Positions 10,145-18,787 of a stretch of DNA of 64,000 bases are shown here, in pieces (positions within the stretch are counted from its first letter, which is position 1; the number at the start of each line of letters is the position of its first letter). This DNA comes from Wocania_A sp965224845. GTDB taxonomy: Bacteria; Bacteroidota; Bacteroidia; Flavobacteriales; Flavobacteriaceae. The notes under the pieces are model-generated. The model was not told the origin of the DNA, made no database searches, and saw only the letters and a list, made by a program, of their open reading frames with translations. Position numbers and translations under genes: made by a program. The DNA lies in assembly GCA_965224845.1 (NCBI GenBank), contig CBDDAJ010000022.1, positions 124,001 to 188,000 of the forward strand, given 5' to 3'.

Positions 10145-11803
10145 ATGAAACAATTAGCAATTGGAATTTTATTAGGCTTAATATTTGTTGGGTGTGGAAA
10201 AAAAAACCAGCAGGAGTTAACTGTAGAAAAACAAAAAGTACCTTTTGTTTGGGAAGCAGCAAATATTTATTTTTTGCTAACAGATAGGTTTTATAATGGA
10301 GATACATCTAACGATATTAATTTTAACAGAACCCGGGAAACAGCTAAACTTCGCGGTTTTGAAGGAGGAGATATAAAAGGGATAACGCAAAAAATTAAAG
10401 CTGGATATTTTACCAATTTAGGAATCAATGCTATTTGGATGACGCCAATTGTTGAACAAATACACGGCGGAACAGACGAAGGAACAGGAGTAACTTATGG
10501 ATTTCATGGCTATTGGGCAAGCGATTGGACTGCAATTGATCCTAATTTTGGAACTAAAAATGATTTAAAGCAACTTGTAGAAGTTGCGCACAAGCATGGA
10601 ATTAGAATATTACTTGATGCTGTTATAAATCATACGGGACCGGTTACAGAAAAAGACCCGGTATGGCCATCTGATTGGGTAAGAACGGAACCAAAATGTG
10701 AATACAATAACTATGAAAATACAACGGCTTGTACCTTAGTTGAAAATCTGCCAGATATAAAGACAGAGAGTAACCATGCAGTTGAATTACCCCCGCAATT
10801 GGTTGAAAAATGGAAAATGCAAGGGCGCTATAAGCAAGAAATAGCAGAACTTAATGCATTTTTTAAAAGAACAGGCTATCCAAGAGCACCCCGGTTTTAT
10901 ATTATTAAATGGTTAACAGATTATATAACTGAATTTGGAATAGATGGCTATCGTGTAGATACTGTAAAGCATACTGAAGCCTACGTATGGCAGGAATTTA
11001 AAAAAGAATGCGATTATGCTTTCGCCGAATACAAAAAAAATAACCCAGAGAAAGTTTTAGATGGTAATAATTTCTATTTAGTAGGCGAAGTTTATAATTA
11101 TGGTATAAGCACAGGGAAGTATTTTGATTTTGGAGACAAAAAAGTAAATTATTTTGATAAGGCTTTTCAAAGTCTTATTAATTTTCAATTTAAATGGCAT
11201 GCCGCACAGCAAGATTACGAAAGCCTGTTTGCTAATTATTCAAAATATTTGAATAATGATTTAAAAGGCTATGGTACTTTAAACTATTTATCATCGCATG
11301 ATGATGGGCAACCGTTTGATGCTAACCGTGAAAAACCCTATGAAACAGCAACAAAATTATTACTTGCACCAGGTACTTCTCAAATATATTATGGCGATGA
11401 ATCTGCACGATCATTAATTATAGAAGATACAAAAGGTGATGCCACTTTACGCTCTGGTATGAATTGGAATGCTATTACTAACGATACACTAACCAAAAGC
11501 ATTATAAAACATTGGCAAAAGTTAGGGCGGTTTAGAGCAGATCACCCCGCTGTGGGAGCAGGAAATCATCAAATGATTTCCAAAAATCCATATTTGTTTA
11601 GCAGAAGTTTTTTAAAAGACGGTTTTAATGATAAGGTTGTTATTGGTTTAGGTTTAGCTAAAGGCGTAAAAACCCTAGATGTTTCTAAAGTATTTAAAGA
11701 CGGAGAAACGTTACATGATGCTTACAGTGGTAAAACTATAACAGTAAAAAAGGGTCAGGTCATTTTAAATACTGATTATGAGTTAGTACTGTTGGAAAAA
11801 TAA
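10145..11803 (+). CDS. GH13 alpha-amylase lipoprotein (third in operon)
   Basis: The 552-residue lipoprotein (signal ending FVGCGKK) carries a standalone GH13 catalytic domain. The motifs are DAVINHTG (region I), nucleophile Asp272 in GYRVDTVKH, acid Glu315 in LVGEVYNYG and Asp386 in LSSHDDGQP. The pair of cysteines in the loop at about residues 180-195 (PKCEYNN and TTACTL) may form a disulfide, which fits an exported location. It is the last gene of the operon; the next feature is a strong hairpin and the oppositely oriented ssrA. The three GH13 proteins in this operon differ in length and in barrel inserts, so they are probably complementary activities and not recent duplicates. Confidence 0.92.
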   Translation: MKQLAIGILLGLIFVGCGKKNQQELTVEKQKVPFVWEAANIYFLLTDRFYNGDTSNDINFNRTRETAKLRGFEGGDIKGITQKIKAGYFTNLGINAIWMTPIVEQIHGGTDEGTGVTYGFHGYWASDWTAIDPNFGTKNDLKQLVEVAHKHGIRILLDAVINHTGPVTEKDPVWPSDWVRTEPKCEYNNYENTTACTLVENLPDIKTESNHAVELPPQLVEKWKMQGRYKQEIAELNAFFKRTGYPRAPRFYIIKWLTDYITEFGIDGYRVDTVKHTEAYVWQEFKKECDYAFAEYKKNNPEKVLDGNNFYLVGEVYNYGISTGKYFDFGDKKVNYFDKAFQSLINFQFKWHAAQQDYESLFANYSKYLNNDLKGYGTLNYLSSHDDGQPFDANREKPYETATKLLLAPGTSQIYYGDESARSLIIEDTKGDATLRSGMNWNAITNDTLTKSIIKHWQKLGRFRADHPAVGAGNHQMISKNPYLFSRSFLKDGFNDKVVIGLGLAKGVKTLDVSKVFKDGETLHDAYSGKTITVKKGQVILNTDYELVLLEK

Positions 11804-11868
11804 AAAAGAATCATTCCATAATTTTTGATTACTTTCAGAATTTTATAATAAAACCTGGTAAAAAAAAT

Positions 11869-11907
11869 ATAAACCCCTTGTAACATTTAGTGTTACAAGG
11901 GGTTTAT
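11869..11907 (-). terminator. Strong intrinsic terminator after ssrA, probably bidirectional
   Basis: A perfect 17-bp stem (ATAAACCCCTTGTAACA at 11869-11885 and its complement at 11891-11907) closes a five-base loop. On the minus strand it lies just past the tmRNA 3' end and runs into a T-rich tract (complement of the A run at 11861-11867), so it is a good ssrA terminator. Reading from the plus strand it would also stop transcription leaving the amylase operon, though the T tract there is poor. Confidence 0.85.
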
Positions 11908-11909
11908 TG

Positions 11910-12301
11910 TGGAGTCGGAGAGAATCGAACTCTCGTCCAAACAAGTAACCAAAGAGCTTTCTACACGCTTATTCTTTTCTTGGTTTTTCGATTATAAGCT
12001 GGTTAAAGACAACCTACTTATAACTTAGCTTCTTTAGTTTCAAAAAGGTATCAAAGCACTACCCAATCTATGTTAACATTTACGATGCCTCAAAATGGAA
12101 CGCCGTTAACCAAGGCTTTCCGGAGACATAAAGCTTGTACACCTGGTGTACCTAGGCCAATCTTACTATAATTCAGATTATGCAGCTAAAGCGTAGTTAT
12201 TCTCGCCGTTTAAAATTTGGTCTAGCCTTTAACGTGTTTCAATGCCATTACACGACGTGCTTACCGTTTCATTAATCTCGCTGTCAAAACCAGTCGACCC
12301 C
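11910..12301 (-). ncRNA. ssrA: Transfer-messenger RNA (tmRNA)
   Basis: Read on the minus strand, the RNA starts GGGGTCGACTGG at 12301 and ends CGACTCCA at 11910; the ends pair as a 7-bp acceptor stem with an A discriminator, and CCA is not encoded. The T-arm GTTCGATTC is visible near 11926-11934. The tag reading frame ends N-G-E-N-N-Y-A-L-A-A-stop, with the stop at 12178-12180; the likely resume codon is GGC or the preceding AAC. Length is about 392 nt, normal for one-piece tmRNA. It rescues stalled ribosomes together with SmpB, which is not in this window. Confidence 0.96.
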
Positions 12302-12342
12302 ATAATGAGATAGTAAATCTCTGATTTGCGTAATCGAATGAT

Positions 12343-12364
12343 ACCCTAAGCGAACTCGAAGGGC
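12343..12364. repeat. REP-like palindrome upstream of ssrA
   Basis: CCCTAAGCGAACTCGAAGGG is an imperfect inverted repeat able to form a CCCTTCGAG/CTTAGGG hairpin. It is related to the palindrome at 39431-39451 (same CCCTnAGC arm and CGAAGGG arm). It lies between the tmRNA 5' end and the proposed ssrA promoter, so it could form a hairpin in a processed 5' leader. Confidence 0.55.
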
Positions 12365-12373
12365 CTTTCTTGG

Positions 12374-12381
12374 CAAATCTA
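12374..12381 (-). promoter_or_regulatory. Candidate -7 box for ssrA
   Basis: On the minus strand TAGATTTG matches the Bacteroidota -7 consensus TAnnTTTG. It would start transcription near 12367, about 65 nt before the mature tmRNA end, which RNase P would then cut. No clear TTTG lies at the -33 distance, so the call is tentative. Confidence 0.4.
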
Positions 12382-12433
12382 AATACCAATATTATTTTGG
12401 CGTTACTCACTTTCGCCTTTTAATGGCAAAAGT

Positions 12434-12524
12434 GCGTCAGGCTTTCCGCTATATCTTTTATTTTTATCACTTCGGCTACGCTCTGTGACCAAAAATAAAA
12501 GGATGCCGCTTCAATCCTTAACGC
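12434..12524 (-). ncRNA. Flavobacterial structured repeat, copy 1 (Flavo-1-like)
   Basis: Read on the minus strand, the element begins GCGTTAAGG and ends CCTGACGC, which pair as a basal stem. Inside are the conserved blocks GCGGCATCC and GATATAGCGGAAAGC, flanking an A/T stem (TTTTATTTTT with AAAAATAAAA). A second palindrome, 12467-12488, occupies the terminal loop. The same blocks recur at 18788-18894. I recall this pattern from many Flavobacteriaceae genomes and it may correspond to the Flavo-1 RNA motif; I could not run a covariance search. The region 12302-12605 otherwise holds only the REP-like palindrome and promoters. Confidence 0.55.
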
Positions 12525-12547
12525 GGGATGCAAAGTTATCAAAAAAG

Positions 12548-12579
12548 TTTGTATACACTTGCATTAACTCTTATTTTCG
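12548..12579 (+). promoter_or_regulatory. Promoter of the saccharopine/alanine dehydrogenase-like gene
   Basis: TTTG at 12548-12551 and TATTTTCG at 12572-12579 are separated by 20 bases, close to the Bacteroidota -33/-7 arrangement (TTTG and TAnnTTTG). The start codon at 12606 lies 26 bases further on. Confidence 0.5.
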
Positions 12580-12605
12580 TACAAAATTTATACCAATTTA
12601 TATAT

Positions 12606-13814
12606 ATGAAGTTTGCTATTATTAAAGAACGTAAAAACCCACCAGACAGACGTGTAGTATTCTCCCCTGAAAAATTTGCAGAAACCAAGACTAAATTCCC
12701 CCAAGGCACATTTAAGGTAGAAACGTCTGATATTCGTGTTTTTTCTGATGAGCAATACAAAAGCAAAGGGTTTGAAGTTACCGATGATGTAAGCGATTGT
12801 GATGTTTTAATTGGTGTAAAAGAAGTGCCTATTGAAAACCTAATGCCAAATAAAAAGTATTTTTTCTTTTCACATACCATAAAAAAACAACCCTATAACC
12901 GTAAATTGCTTCAAGCCATTCTTGATAAAAATATTGAGTTGTACGACCATGAAACTATAGTAAATGAAAAAGGGTTTAGATTAATTGGTTTTGGACGCTA
13001 TGCAGGTTTGGTAGGAGCCTATAATGGATTTAGAGCATGGGGTTTAAGAGATAATTTGTTCAGTTTGCCAAAAGTAGAAACCCTAGCCGATTTAGATGAG
13101 GTTAAACAGGAGTTGGACAAAATAACTTTACCTAACATTAAAATTTTATTATCAGGAACAGGAAAAGTAGCAAAAGGCGCTAAAGAAATTCTAGATCATT
13201 TAAAAATAAAGCAAGTAAGCGATGCCTTGTATTTAACCTCAAAATTTACCGAACCGGTATATTGTTTGGTAGATGTTATGGAATATAGTAAGCGCAAAGA
13301 TGGAAAAGTAGGCAACAAATGGGAGTTTTATAAAGATCCAACAGGTTACGAAAGTAACTTTATGCCTTATGCTAAAGAAACCGATTTTTTTATAGCAGGC
13401 CATTTTTATGGTAATAATGCCCCGTATTTGTTTACCAGAGCAGATGCGAAACATCCAGATTTTAATATCAATTTAGTGGCCGATGTTTCTTGTGATATCG
13501 ACGGTCCTGTAGCTTCAACTTTACGTGCATCAACCATTGCAGAGCCTTTTTATGGTTATGACCCGCAAACAGAAAGTGAAGTTGATTTTGATGCTAAAAA
13601 TGCAATAACCGTTATGGCAGTTGATAACTTACCATGCGAACTCCCTAAGGATGCTAGTGAAGGTTTTGGCGATATGTTTTTAGAACATGTTATCCCTGCG
13701 TTTTTTAATAATGATGCCGATGGTGTTTTAGAACGTGCACAAGTAACCACAAATAATGGAGAATTAACATCCCGCTTTAGTTATCTTCAGGGTTTTGTAA
13801 ACGGGGAGGAGTAA
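12606..13814 (+). CDS. NAD(P)-dependent oxidoreductase, saccharopine/alanine dehydrogenase fold
   Basis: The product is 402 residues from the ATG at 12606; the frame is open further upstream, but that part overlaps the promoter and encodes an unconserved extension. The N terminus (IIKERKNPPDRRVVFSP) and GRYAGLVGAYNGFRAWG are typical of the AlaDH/PNT N-terminal domain. VADVSCDIDGPVAST with TIAEPFYGYDP matches the lysine-forming saccharopine dehydrogenase group. It would interconvert an amino acid and a 2-oxo acid with NAD(P), in the cytoplasm. The gene stands alone, converging on the M48 gene, so context does not refine the substrate. Confidence 0.75.
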   Translation: MKFAIIKERKNPPDRRVVFSPEKFAETKTKFPQGTFKVETSDIRVFSDEQYKSKGFEVTDDVSDCDVLIGVKEVPIENLMPNKKYFFFSHTIKKQPYNRKLLQAILDKNIELYDHETIVNEKGFRLIGFGRYAGLVGAYNGFRAWGLRDNLFSLPKVETLADLDEVKQELDKITLPNIKILLSGTGKVAKGAKEILDHLKIKQVSDALYLTSKFTEPVYCLVDVMEYSKRKDGKVGNKWEFYKDPTGYESNFMPYAKETDFFIAGHFYGNNAPYLFTRADAKHPDFNINLVADVSCDIDGPVASTLRASTIAEPFYGYDPQTESEVDFDAKNAITVMAVDNLPCELPKDASEGFGDMFLEHVIPAFFNNDADGVLERAQVTTNNGELTSRFSYLQGFVNGEE

Positions 13815-13824
13815 ATTTTTTGGT

Positions 13825-15922
13825 TTAGATAGTTTTTTCTAATTCTGAATGTTTTGATAAAATAACTCCTATACTTTTTTGATCAATTCTTTGACAATGC
13901 TGTATTGCCGTTTCTAAATTTGTCAATAATCTGTTGAATCCACCATTTTCAAAAATAGGCCCTGTTTCTCTTTTTAAATTCTCCACCCTCTATTATAGAT
14001 TCTTTTAACTCTTCAATGGTATCAATGTTAGGAAGTGGGACAAAGTTAGATTCATCAAGCTTGAGTAATTCATCATTAAGAGCGAAAACATAATCATTGG
14101 CCTTATGACCAAAAGTATTTACTTGCCCCTGTGTTACCTCTTTGGATTGTAATACATTAAGCTCGTTAATAATAGTGTTTTTTGCAGCAACAGATGCTTT
14201 ATATATTTTTGATAATTCTGCGTGTTGTTCGTAGAGTTTTTTAAGTTCAGTATCTTTATTCTCTTTTTTTGCAAGAGCATAGTAAAAACTACAAAACGAT
14301 GTGTCCCATTCTTTAAAGCTATCATTGAATAAAGCTTCTCTCTCATTAAAAAGTAGCGTATAGCCTTCTTGAAGATTTTTCTTTTTAAATGTTTGTCCTC
14401 TAAAGGCAAATGAATTCTCTTTAGTTGTACCTTCAGAAATATGACTTGCTTTAAGCATTAAATCTTCAATTTCCTTTACTGGTTTCATTAAACTTTTTAA
14501 ACTGGTTTTAATTGACTCTAAAGAAGCTTTACTAACTTTAATGCTATTAGATTTTTCTTCAAGGTCTTTTTCATCGGGGATATTTAGAAATCTATTCTCA
14601 AATGTGTTGTCATATTCTTCAAATAATTCTTTCCCTTGATTTTCTGAAAAAATAAAATTTTCAAAATCAGCTTCAGAGATAAAACGTTCTGGTTTTTTTT
14701 GAAAGATATTGCTCGTAAACTAAAGCTGTCATTTGTTCTTGAAGCTCTTCCCTTTTTGAAAATAATAACCAAGGAGAACGTTCGTCTATTTTACAAGCAA
14801 CATAAGGCACTTTTGCATTATCTTGTCTTTTATCATTAGGCGGATGACTCGCATACATTCCTACCTTTGAATGTTCAGAACTAGTAAAAAAAGTTTTTCC
14901 TCCTCTAGAATCTTTTGGTAGGTTGTCTAGCAATTCAGAAATAGTGTGCTCATCTCGTTTAATAGATAAATTATTGTGTGTGTATAAATTTTTTACGAAT
15001 TGTTTTTTTGAGAAGCCATGTAAGCATGGTTTACTGTGGTATTCCATTTGGTGTAGCCTGGGTCTAACTTCCATAAGCCAGAAATAATAGCATCACTTCC
15101 GGAAGTACTTATAGCAACTTTATCTGCATTAAATTCCATTTCTCTTGAAAGCGAAGAGTACATTATATTTAAAAACTGATAGAATAAGTTTAATACTTGA
15201 CGAATCAACCAAATAATAGGTGTTATTATCCAAGCAGCAAAAGACAATCTTAAATCAGAAGCACGCCATTGGTCAAGTAAATCGTCCCATTTATCTCTTG
15301 AGAAAATCATATCATGTATTATAGTATTAGCTGAAATAATATAACTTCCTATTTTCATACTCCTTTGAGCAAAATGACCAAACTCATGACTTATTACGGC
15401 TTTAAATTCTGATATGTTTAAACAGCTAACTAACCCTAAGCCAATAGTTAATTCTTTTTTTACTGGCAAAAACAGGCTTAACCACATATTTGTGTAAGAC
15501 ACGTAGGCATTAACATCTGGATCTGCATAAATAGCTTTAGGTTTTGGAGCTCCAGTTTCTTGGCATATTTTATCTACGAAAGACCAAAGTTGCGGGTAGT
15601 CATTTTTCAGTAGTTTAATTCTGTTATTTGGCTTATTATTTTTTAATTTAAAAATAAACTTAAGTGTAAAAATAAATAGCATCACTGATCCTGCAATGCT
15701 ACCAATTTTCATTAAAATAGTTAGTTTATTAATATGCTCTACTTCATATGTAAATGCATAGTATACTAAATAACCAAGGCCTACTACTAGACCAGCATAT
15801 AAAGCAAAAAACAATAAAATTGCTAAAATTGCTAACGATGCTCTAAGCTGATAAGATGAGGGTAATGTGGTAAGTTTTTTTGGTAACGTTTTTGGGCTTT
15901 GTGGATAAAGAACTTCTGCCAT
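13825..15922 (-). pseudogene. M48-family membrane metalloprotease gene, broken by three frameshifts
   Basis: The first 309 residues (15922 down to about 15000) show two membrane segments, a zinc motif HEFGH at 179-183 and the third ligand region EMEFNADKVA, all M48 features. The frame shifts at a run of seven A (coding strand) at 15003-15009; the next segment carries the conserved MYASHPP. It shifts back at the run of eight A at 14693-14700, then again near the G run at 13986-13988, after which a plausible end (GPIFENGGFNRLL, stop at 13825-13827) follows. Correcting one base at each point gives exactly 699 codons. It may be decaying, or these may be sequencing errors. Zinc ligands are intact. 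Confidence 0.8.
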
Positions 15923-16003
15923 GATGTATATTCTAAATTTTGGTATTAAAATAGGAATTTTCTTTATTCAGCAGCAAATAATATATAGCTATTCGATGTA
16001 TGG

Positions 16004-17422
16004 TTATATTATATCTATGTTATTCGAAAGTTTAGTGTAATGAATAACTTCTTTTGATTTATTATCTTTTACTTTTGACAAAATAGACTCCAATAAAGGA
16101 AGCATACTATTAAGGTTTTTTGTTTTTATAATGAAATTCCAGATCGGTTCGAATTTTTTCCATCCACCAGAATAAAGTAAGTGCTTTAATTTATGTTTAT
16201 GTGATTTATGATTAAAGCTTGCCTCAAAAATGTTAGTCCATTTGTAAAACTCATTATAGGCCCAATTATAACCTTGTTCTAATTCTGAAGCTGATAAGTT
16301 GGTAGTCTTATAAACAACATGTCTTGTATCATATAAACCCCAGTTTTTGGTGATGATACGATTTTGATTTTCCATATCTTTAAAAAGCTTTGTACCCGGG
16401 TAAGGTGTCAATACATGATAAGTTGAAGTTGTAATTGCATTCTTTACACCCCAGTCTACAGTGCGTTTAAAAACATCCTTATCGTCTTCATCTAAGCCAA
16501 ATACAAAACTCCCGTTAATCATAATTCCTAGTGAATGTAATCGCTTTACAGCCGCTTGGTAATCTTTCTTGAGATTTTGCTTTTTATTACTTTGTTTAAG
16601 GTTTAAAGGTGAAAAAGTTTCAAATCCTACAAATATACTTCTAAGCCCAGCTTCAGCTGCTTTTTCTATTAAGCTTCCCCTTAAAATAGCGTCTACTGTT
16701 GATGCAGCTTGAAAAACCCGGTTCATTCCTTTCATCCCTTCAAAAAGTTCAGCGGCAAATTTGGCATTACCTAAAAGGTGGTCATCTAAAAAGTATAAAT
16801 GCCTACCAGGTAATCTATCAATTTCGGCAAGAGCATCATCAACTAATTGGGTGTAAAATGATTTTCCGCCTTCAAAAAAGGCATCTTTATAACAAAAACT
16901 ACAATGATGGGGACAGCCTCTAGTCACAACAATGGAATTAGGGACTAAATACTTATGACGTTTAATAAGATCTCGCCTTATAGGGGGCAAAGCACTTAAA
17001 GTTCTAATGGAAGAACTGTAAACTTTTTTTGGGCATTTATTTTTGAAATCTTTTAAAAATTGTGGAAATGTATCTTCTCCTGGGCCTAAAAATATAGAAT
17101 CAGCATGTTTAGTGGCTTCATTGGGTAAAGAGGTTACATGTAGCCCACCTAGTATTACATAAACACCTTTTGCTCTATAGCTATCAGCTATTTTGTATGA
17201 CCGGTATGCATTGGTAATATATACTTGAATAAGAACTAAATCTGGTTCGTCATCAAGATTTAATTGCTCTACATGTTGGTCTTGTAAATCAATTTCATCG
17301 TCAGGTGATAAAAATGATGCTAACGTAGCTAGCCCCAGAGGAGGAAATAAAGAATATTTTATTGGTCTCCAAAACGGGCTTTCGGCTTCTGCTAAAGCTG
17401 GTAGTATCATCTTTACCTTCAT
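16004..17422 (-). CDS. B12-binding-domain radical SAM protein
   Basis: The 472-residue protein has an N-terminal cobalamin-binding-like Rossmann domain (about 1-135, with GGLHVTSLP and GPGEDTFP) and a radical SAM barrel with the cluster motif C170-x3-C174-x2-C177 in RGCPHHCSFCYKD. LTPYPGTKLF near 330 is typical of the class. The C-terminal 120 residues are basic and unassigned. These enzymes use a 4Fe-4S cluster and SAM, often with cobalamin, for methylation or ring chemistry on lipids or secondary metabolites. The ATG overlaps the stop of the membrane-protein gene upstream by four bases, so it is the last gene of an operon with DUF1361 and DUF2809 proteins, pointing to a membrane lipid substrate (inference). 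Confidence 0.85.
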   Translation of the reverse strand: MKVKMILPALAEAESPFWRPIKYSLFPPLGLATLASFLSPDDEIDLQDQHVEQLNLDDEPDLVLIQVYITNAYRSYKIADSYRAKGVYVILGGLHVTSLPNEATKHADSIFLGPGEDTFPQFLKDFKNKCPKKVYSSSIRTLSALPPIRRDLIKRHKYLVPNSIVVTRGCPHHCSFCYKDAFFEGGKSFYTQLVDDALAEIDRLPGRHLYFLDDHLLGNAKFAAELFEGMKGMNRVFQAASTVDAILRGSLIEKAAEAGLRSIFVGFETFSPLNLKQSNKKQNLKKDYQAAVKRLHSLGIMINGSFVFGLDEDDKDVFKRTVDWGVKNAITTSTYHVLTPYPGTKLFKDMENQNRIITKNWGLYDTRHVVYKTTNLSASELEQGYNWAYNEFYKWTNIFEASFNHKSHKHKLKHLLYSGGWKKFEPIWNFIIKTKNLNSMLPLLESILSKVKDNKSKEVIHYTKLSNNIDII

Positions 17423-18093
17423 GATTCCCTTAATTTGTGATTTATGGTGAAAGATTTAACTCCCCAATATCCAACATTTAGAAACGCCCCAAACAGTATA
17501 GTAAACATCCAAGCCTTGATGTGCTGAGAAGGATAAATAGCTATCCGAAAAATATCATTAAATAATTCTAATGGATTTTGAATGATTTCCCATGAATTGT
17601 AACGTAGAAACCTACCCAGATAAACTCCGAAAGCAGTTAGGAATAGTAGTATAGGAATAAAAAGGGAAACGTACTGTTTTTTTAAATGTTGATTTAAAAG
17701 GTTTATCATATCTAAGAAGGATAAGTAAAATAGTATAAGCCCATTTAATGCAAAGGAAGTAACAACAATAACATCTAACCAAACGAATTGTGTATTACTT
17801 AGTTTTAAATGAATTAAATCTGTAACAATGTATGGGGCATTTGGTAAAAAAAGCAACCATCCCCCAAACCAAAATGCTAATACAAATTTATTAAGCTTGG
17901 GGAGACTTACTAAATATGTGGTTATGACAAAGGGAATGACTGCTAAAAACAAATTCCAAACTAAAAACAAGTAGAAAAAGGAATGTGTAAGTTTCATTCT
18001 AATCATAAGTAAAACAATGCAGAAAATCATTGAAATACTAAGTAGTGTAAAGGTTTTAAACCTATTTATGAAAAGTTTTTTTATGTTATCCAT
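17419..18093 (-). CDS. DUF1361 integral membrane protein
   Basis: From the ATG at 18093 the product is 224 residues with about six hydrophobic segments; a TTG at 18114 could add seven residues but the ATG fits better with a normal MDNIKKLF start. LVWNLFLAVIPF, GGWLLFLPNAPYIVTDLIHL and a YLGRFLRYNSWE loop are the conserved DUF1361 blocks. The function is unknown. It overlaps the end of the DUF2809 gene by 8 bases and the start of the radical SAM gene by 4, so the three are translationally linked. Confidence 0.85.
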   Translation of the reverse strand: MDNIKKLFINRFKTFTLLSISMIFCIVLLMIRMKLTHSFFYLFLVWNLFLAVIPFVITTYLVSLPKLNKFVLAFWFGGWLLFLPNAPYIVTDLIHLKLSNTQFVWLDVIVVTSFALNGLILFYLSFLDMINLLNQHLKKQYVSLFIPILLFLTAFGVYLGRFLRYNSWEIIQNPLELFNDIFRIAIYPSQHIKAWMFTILFGAFLNVGYWGVKSFTINHKLRES

Positions 18094-18463
18094 GGTTTTG
18101 TAATTTATATTCAACTATTAAAACAGTTATAATACCAAGAGTGTAAGCCACTAAATCTGAGATAAGGAATGTGCTACCCAATATAAGTTTAGCTAAATGA
18201 TTGTTTTGTAGATTAAGTAATTCTAAAATGTTTATTAATTTTAAAAACTCAATAGAAAAAGCAAATACTAAAACTAAAATGGCCAGTTTAAAAGAACCAA
18301 TATTTATAAAACTTTTAAAGAAGCAGTAAAGTAGTATAACTACTAGGTAGTCTCCAAAAGTATACCGAATAAACCCATACTTAAAATAGGTAGCTATAAG
18401 TCCTTCTGTTATAAAAAGAAATGCGGTTATTGATAAATATGTTTTGTTGAGTTGAAGAGTCAT
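18086..18463 (-). CDS. DUF2809 integral membrane protein
   Basis: The 125-residue protein has four hydrophobic helices. The segment FKYGFIRYTFGDYLVVILLY, followed by ISDLVAYTLGI near the C terminus, matches DUF2809, a family of small uncharacterised inner-membrane proteins. FIRYTFGDYL holds the conserved charged residues at a membrane boundary. It sits between an unassigned four-helix protein and the DUF1361 gene, within one minus-strand operon. Confidence 0.85.
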   Translation of the reverse strand: MTLQLNKTYLSITAFLFITEGLIATYFKYGFIRYTFGDYLVVILLYCFFKSFINIGSFKLAILVLVFAFSIEFLKLINILELLNLQNNHLAKLILGSTFLISDLVAYTLGIITVLIVEYKLQNHG

Positions 18464-18472
18464 AATTTGTTT

Positions 18473-18772
18473 TTAAACTCGAAATTCGGTTAATATTAGT
18501 ATATAGAAATACAAGATTGCTATTGGTATATTTAGTAATACTATGCCACAGGTTTGTAGTATTTCTGTTTTACGTTTAGTACTGCCTAATAATGAAAAAG
18601 TTAAAGCTAATAATGAAATAGAGTTTATGATTAAAGCAATAATGACAAAGATTAACCCAGGAGATATAAATGCATCAGATTCTTTAAAATATAATTGAAG
18701 AGCAAATAATATTGTACCAATTACAAAACTTAAAAGCGCTATAATTTTGCTTGTATTTATCAAATTATCCAT
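18473..18772 (-). CDS. Small four-helix membrane protein, unassigned
   Basis: The 99-residue product is almost wholly hydrophobic, with four predicted membrane segments (about 7-27, 33-55, 58-72 excluding the KRK loop, and 75-95). I do not recognise the family. It is the first gene of the operon leading to DUF2809, DUF1361 and the radical SAM gene, with a 9-base gap to the next gene. The structured repeat at 18788-18894 begins 16 bases before its start, in the opposite orientation. Confidence 0.7.
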   Translation of the reverse strand: MDNLINTSKIIALLSFVIGTILFALQLYFKESDAFISPGLIFVIIALIINSISLLALTFSLLGSTKRKTEILQTCGIVLLNIPIAILYFYILILTEFRV

Positions 18773-18787
18773 ACTTAATACTTTTTT

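Noticed and set aside
11910..11940. Possible tRNA T-arm on the minus strand (GGACGAGAGTTCGATTCTC)
   Set aside because: It is the T-arm of ssrA: the flanking acceptor stem pairs with 12295-12301 and the tag frame lies between them.
14993..15922. M48 gene as an intact short protein of 309 residues
   Set aside because: Conserved M48 sequence continues in the next frames for another 390 residues, so the short frame is a break product.
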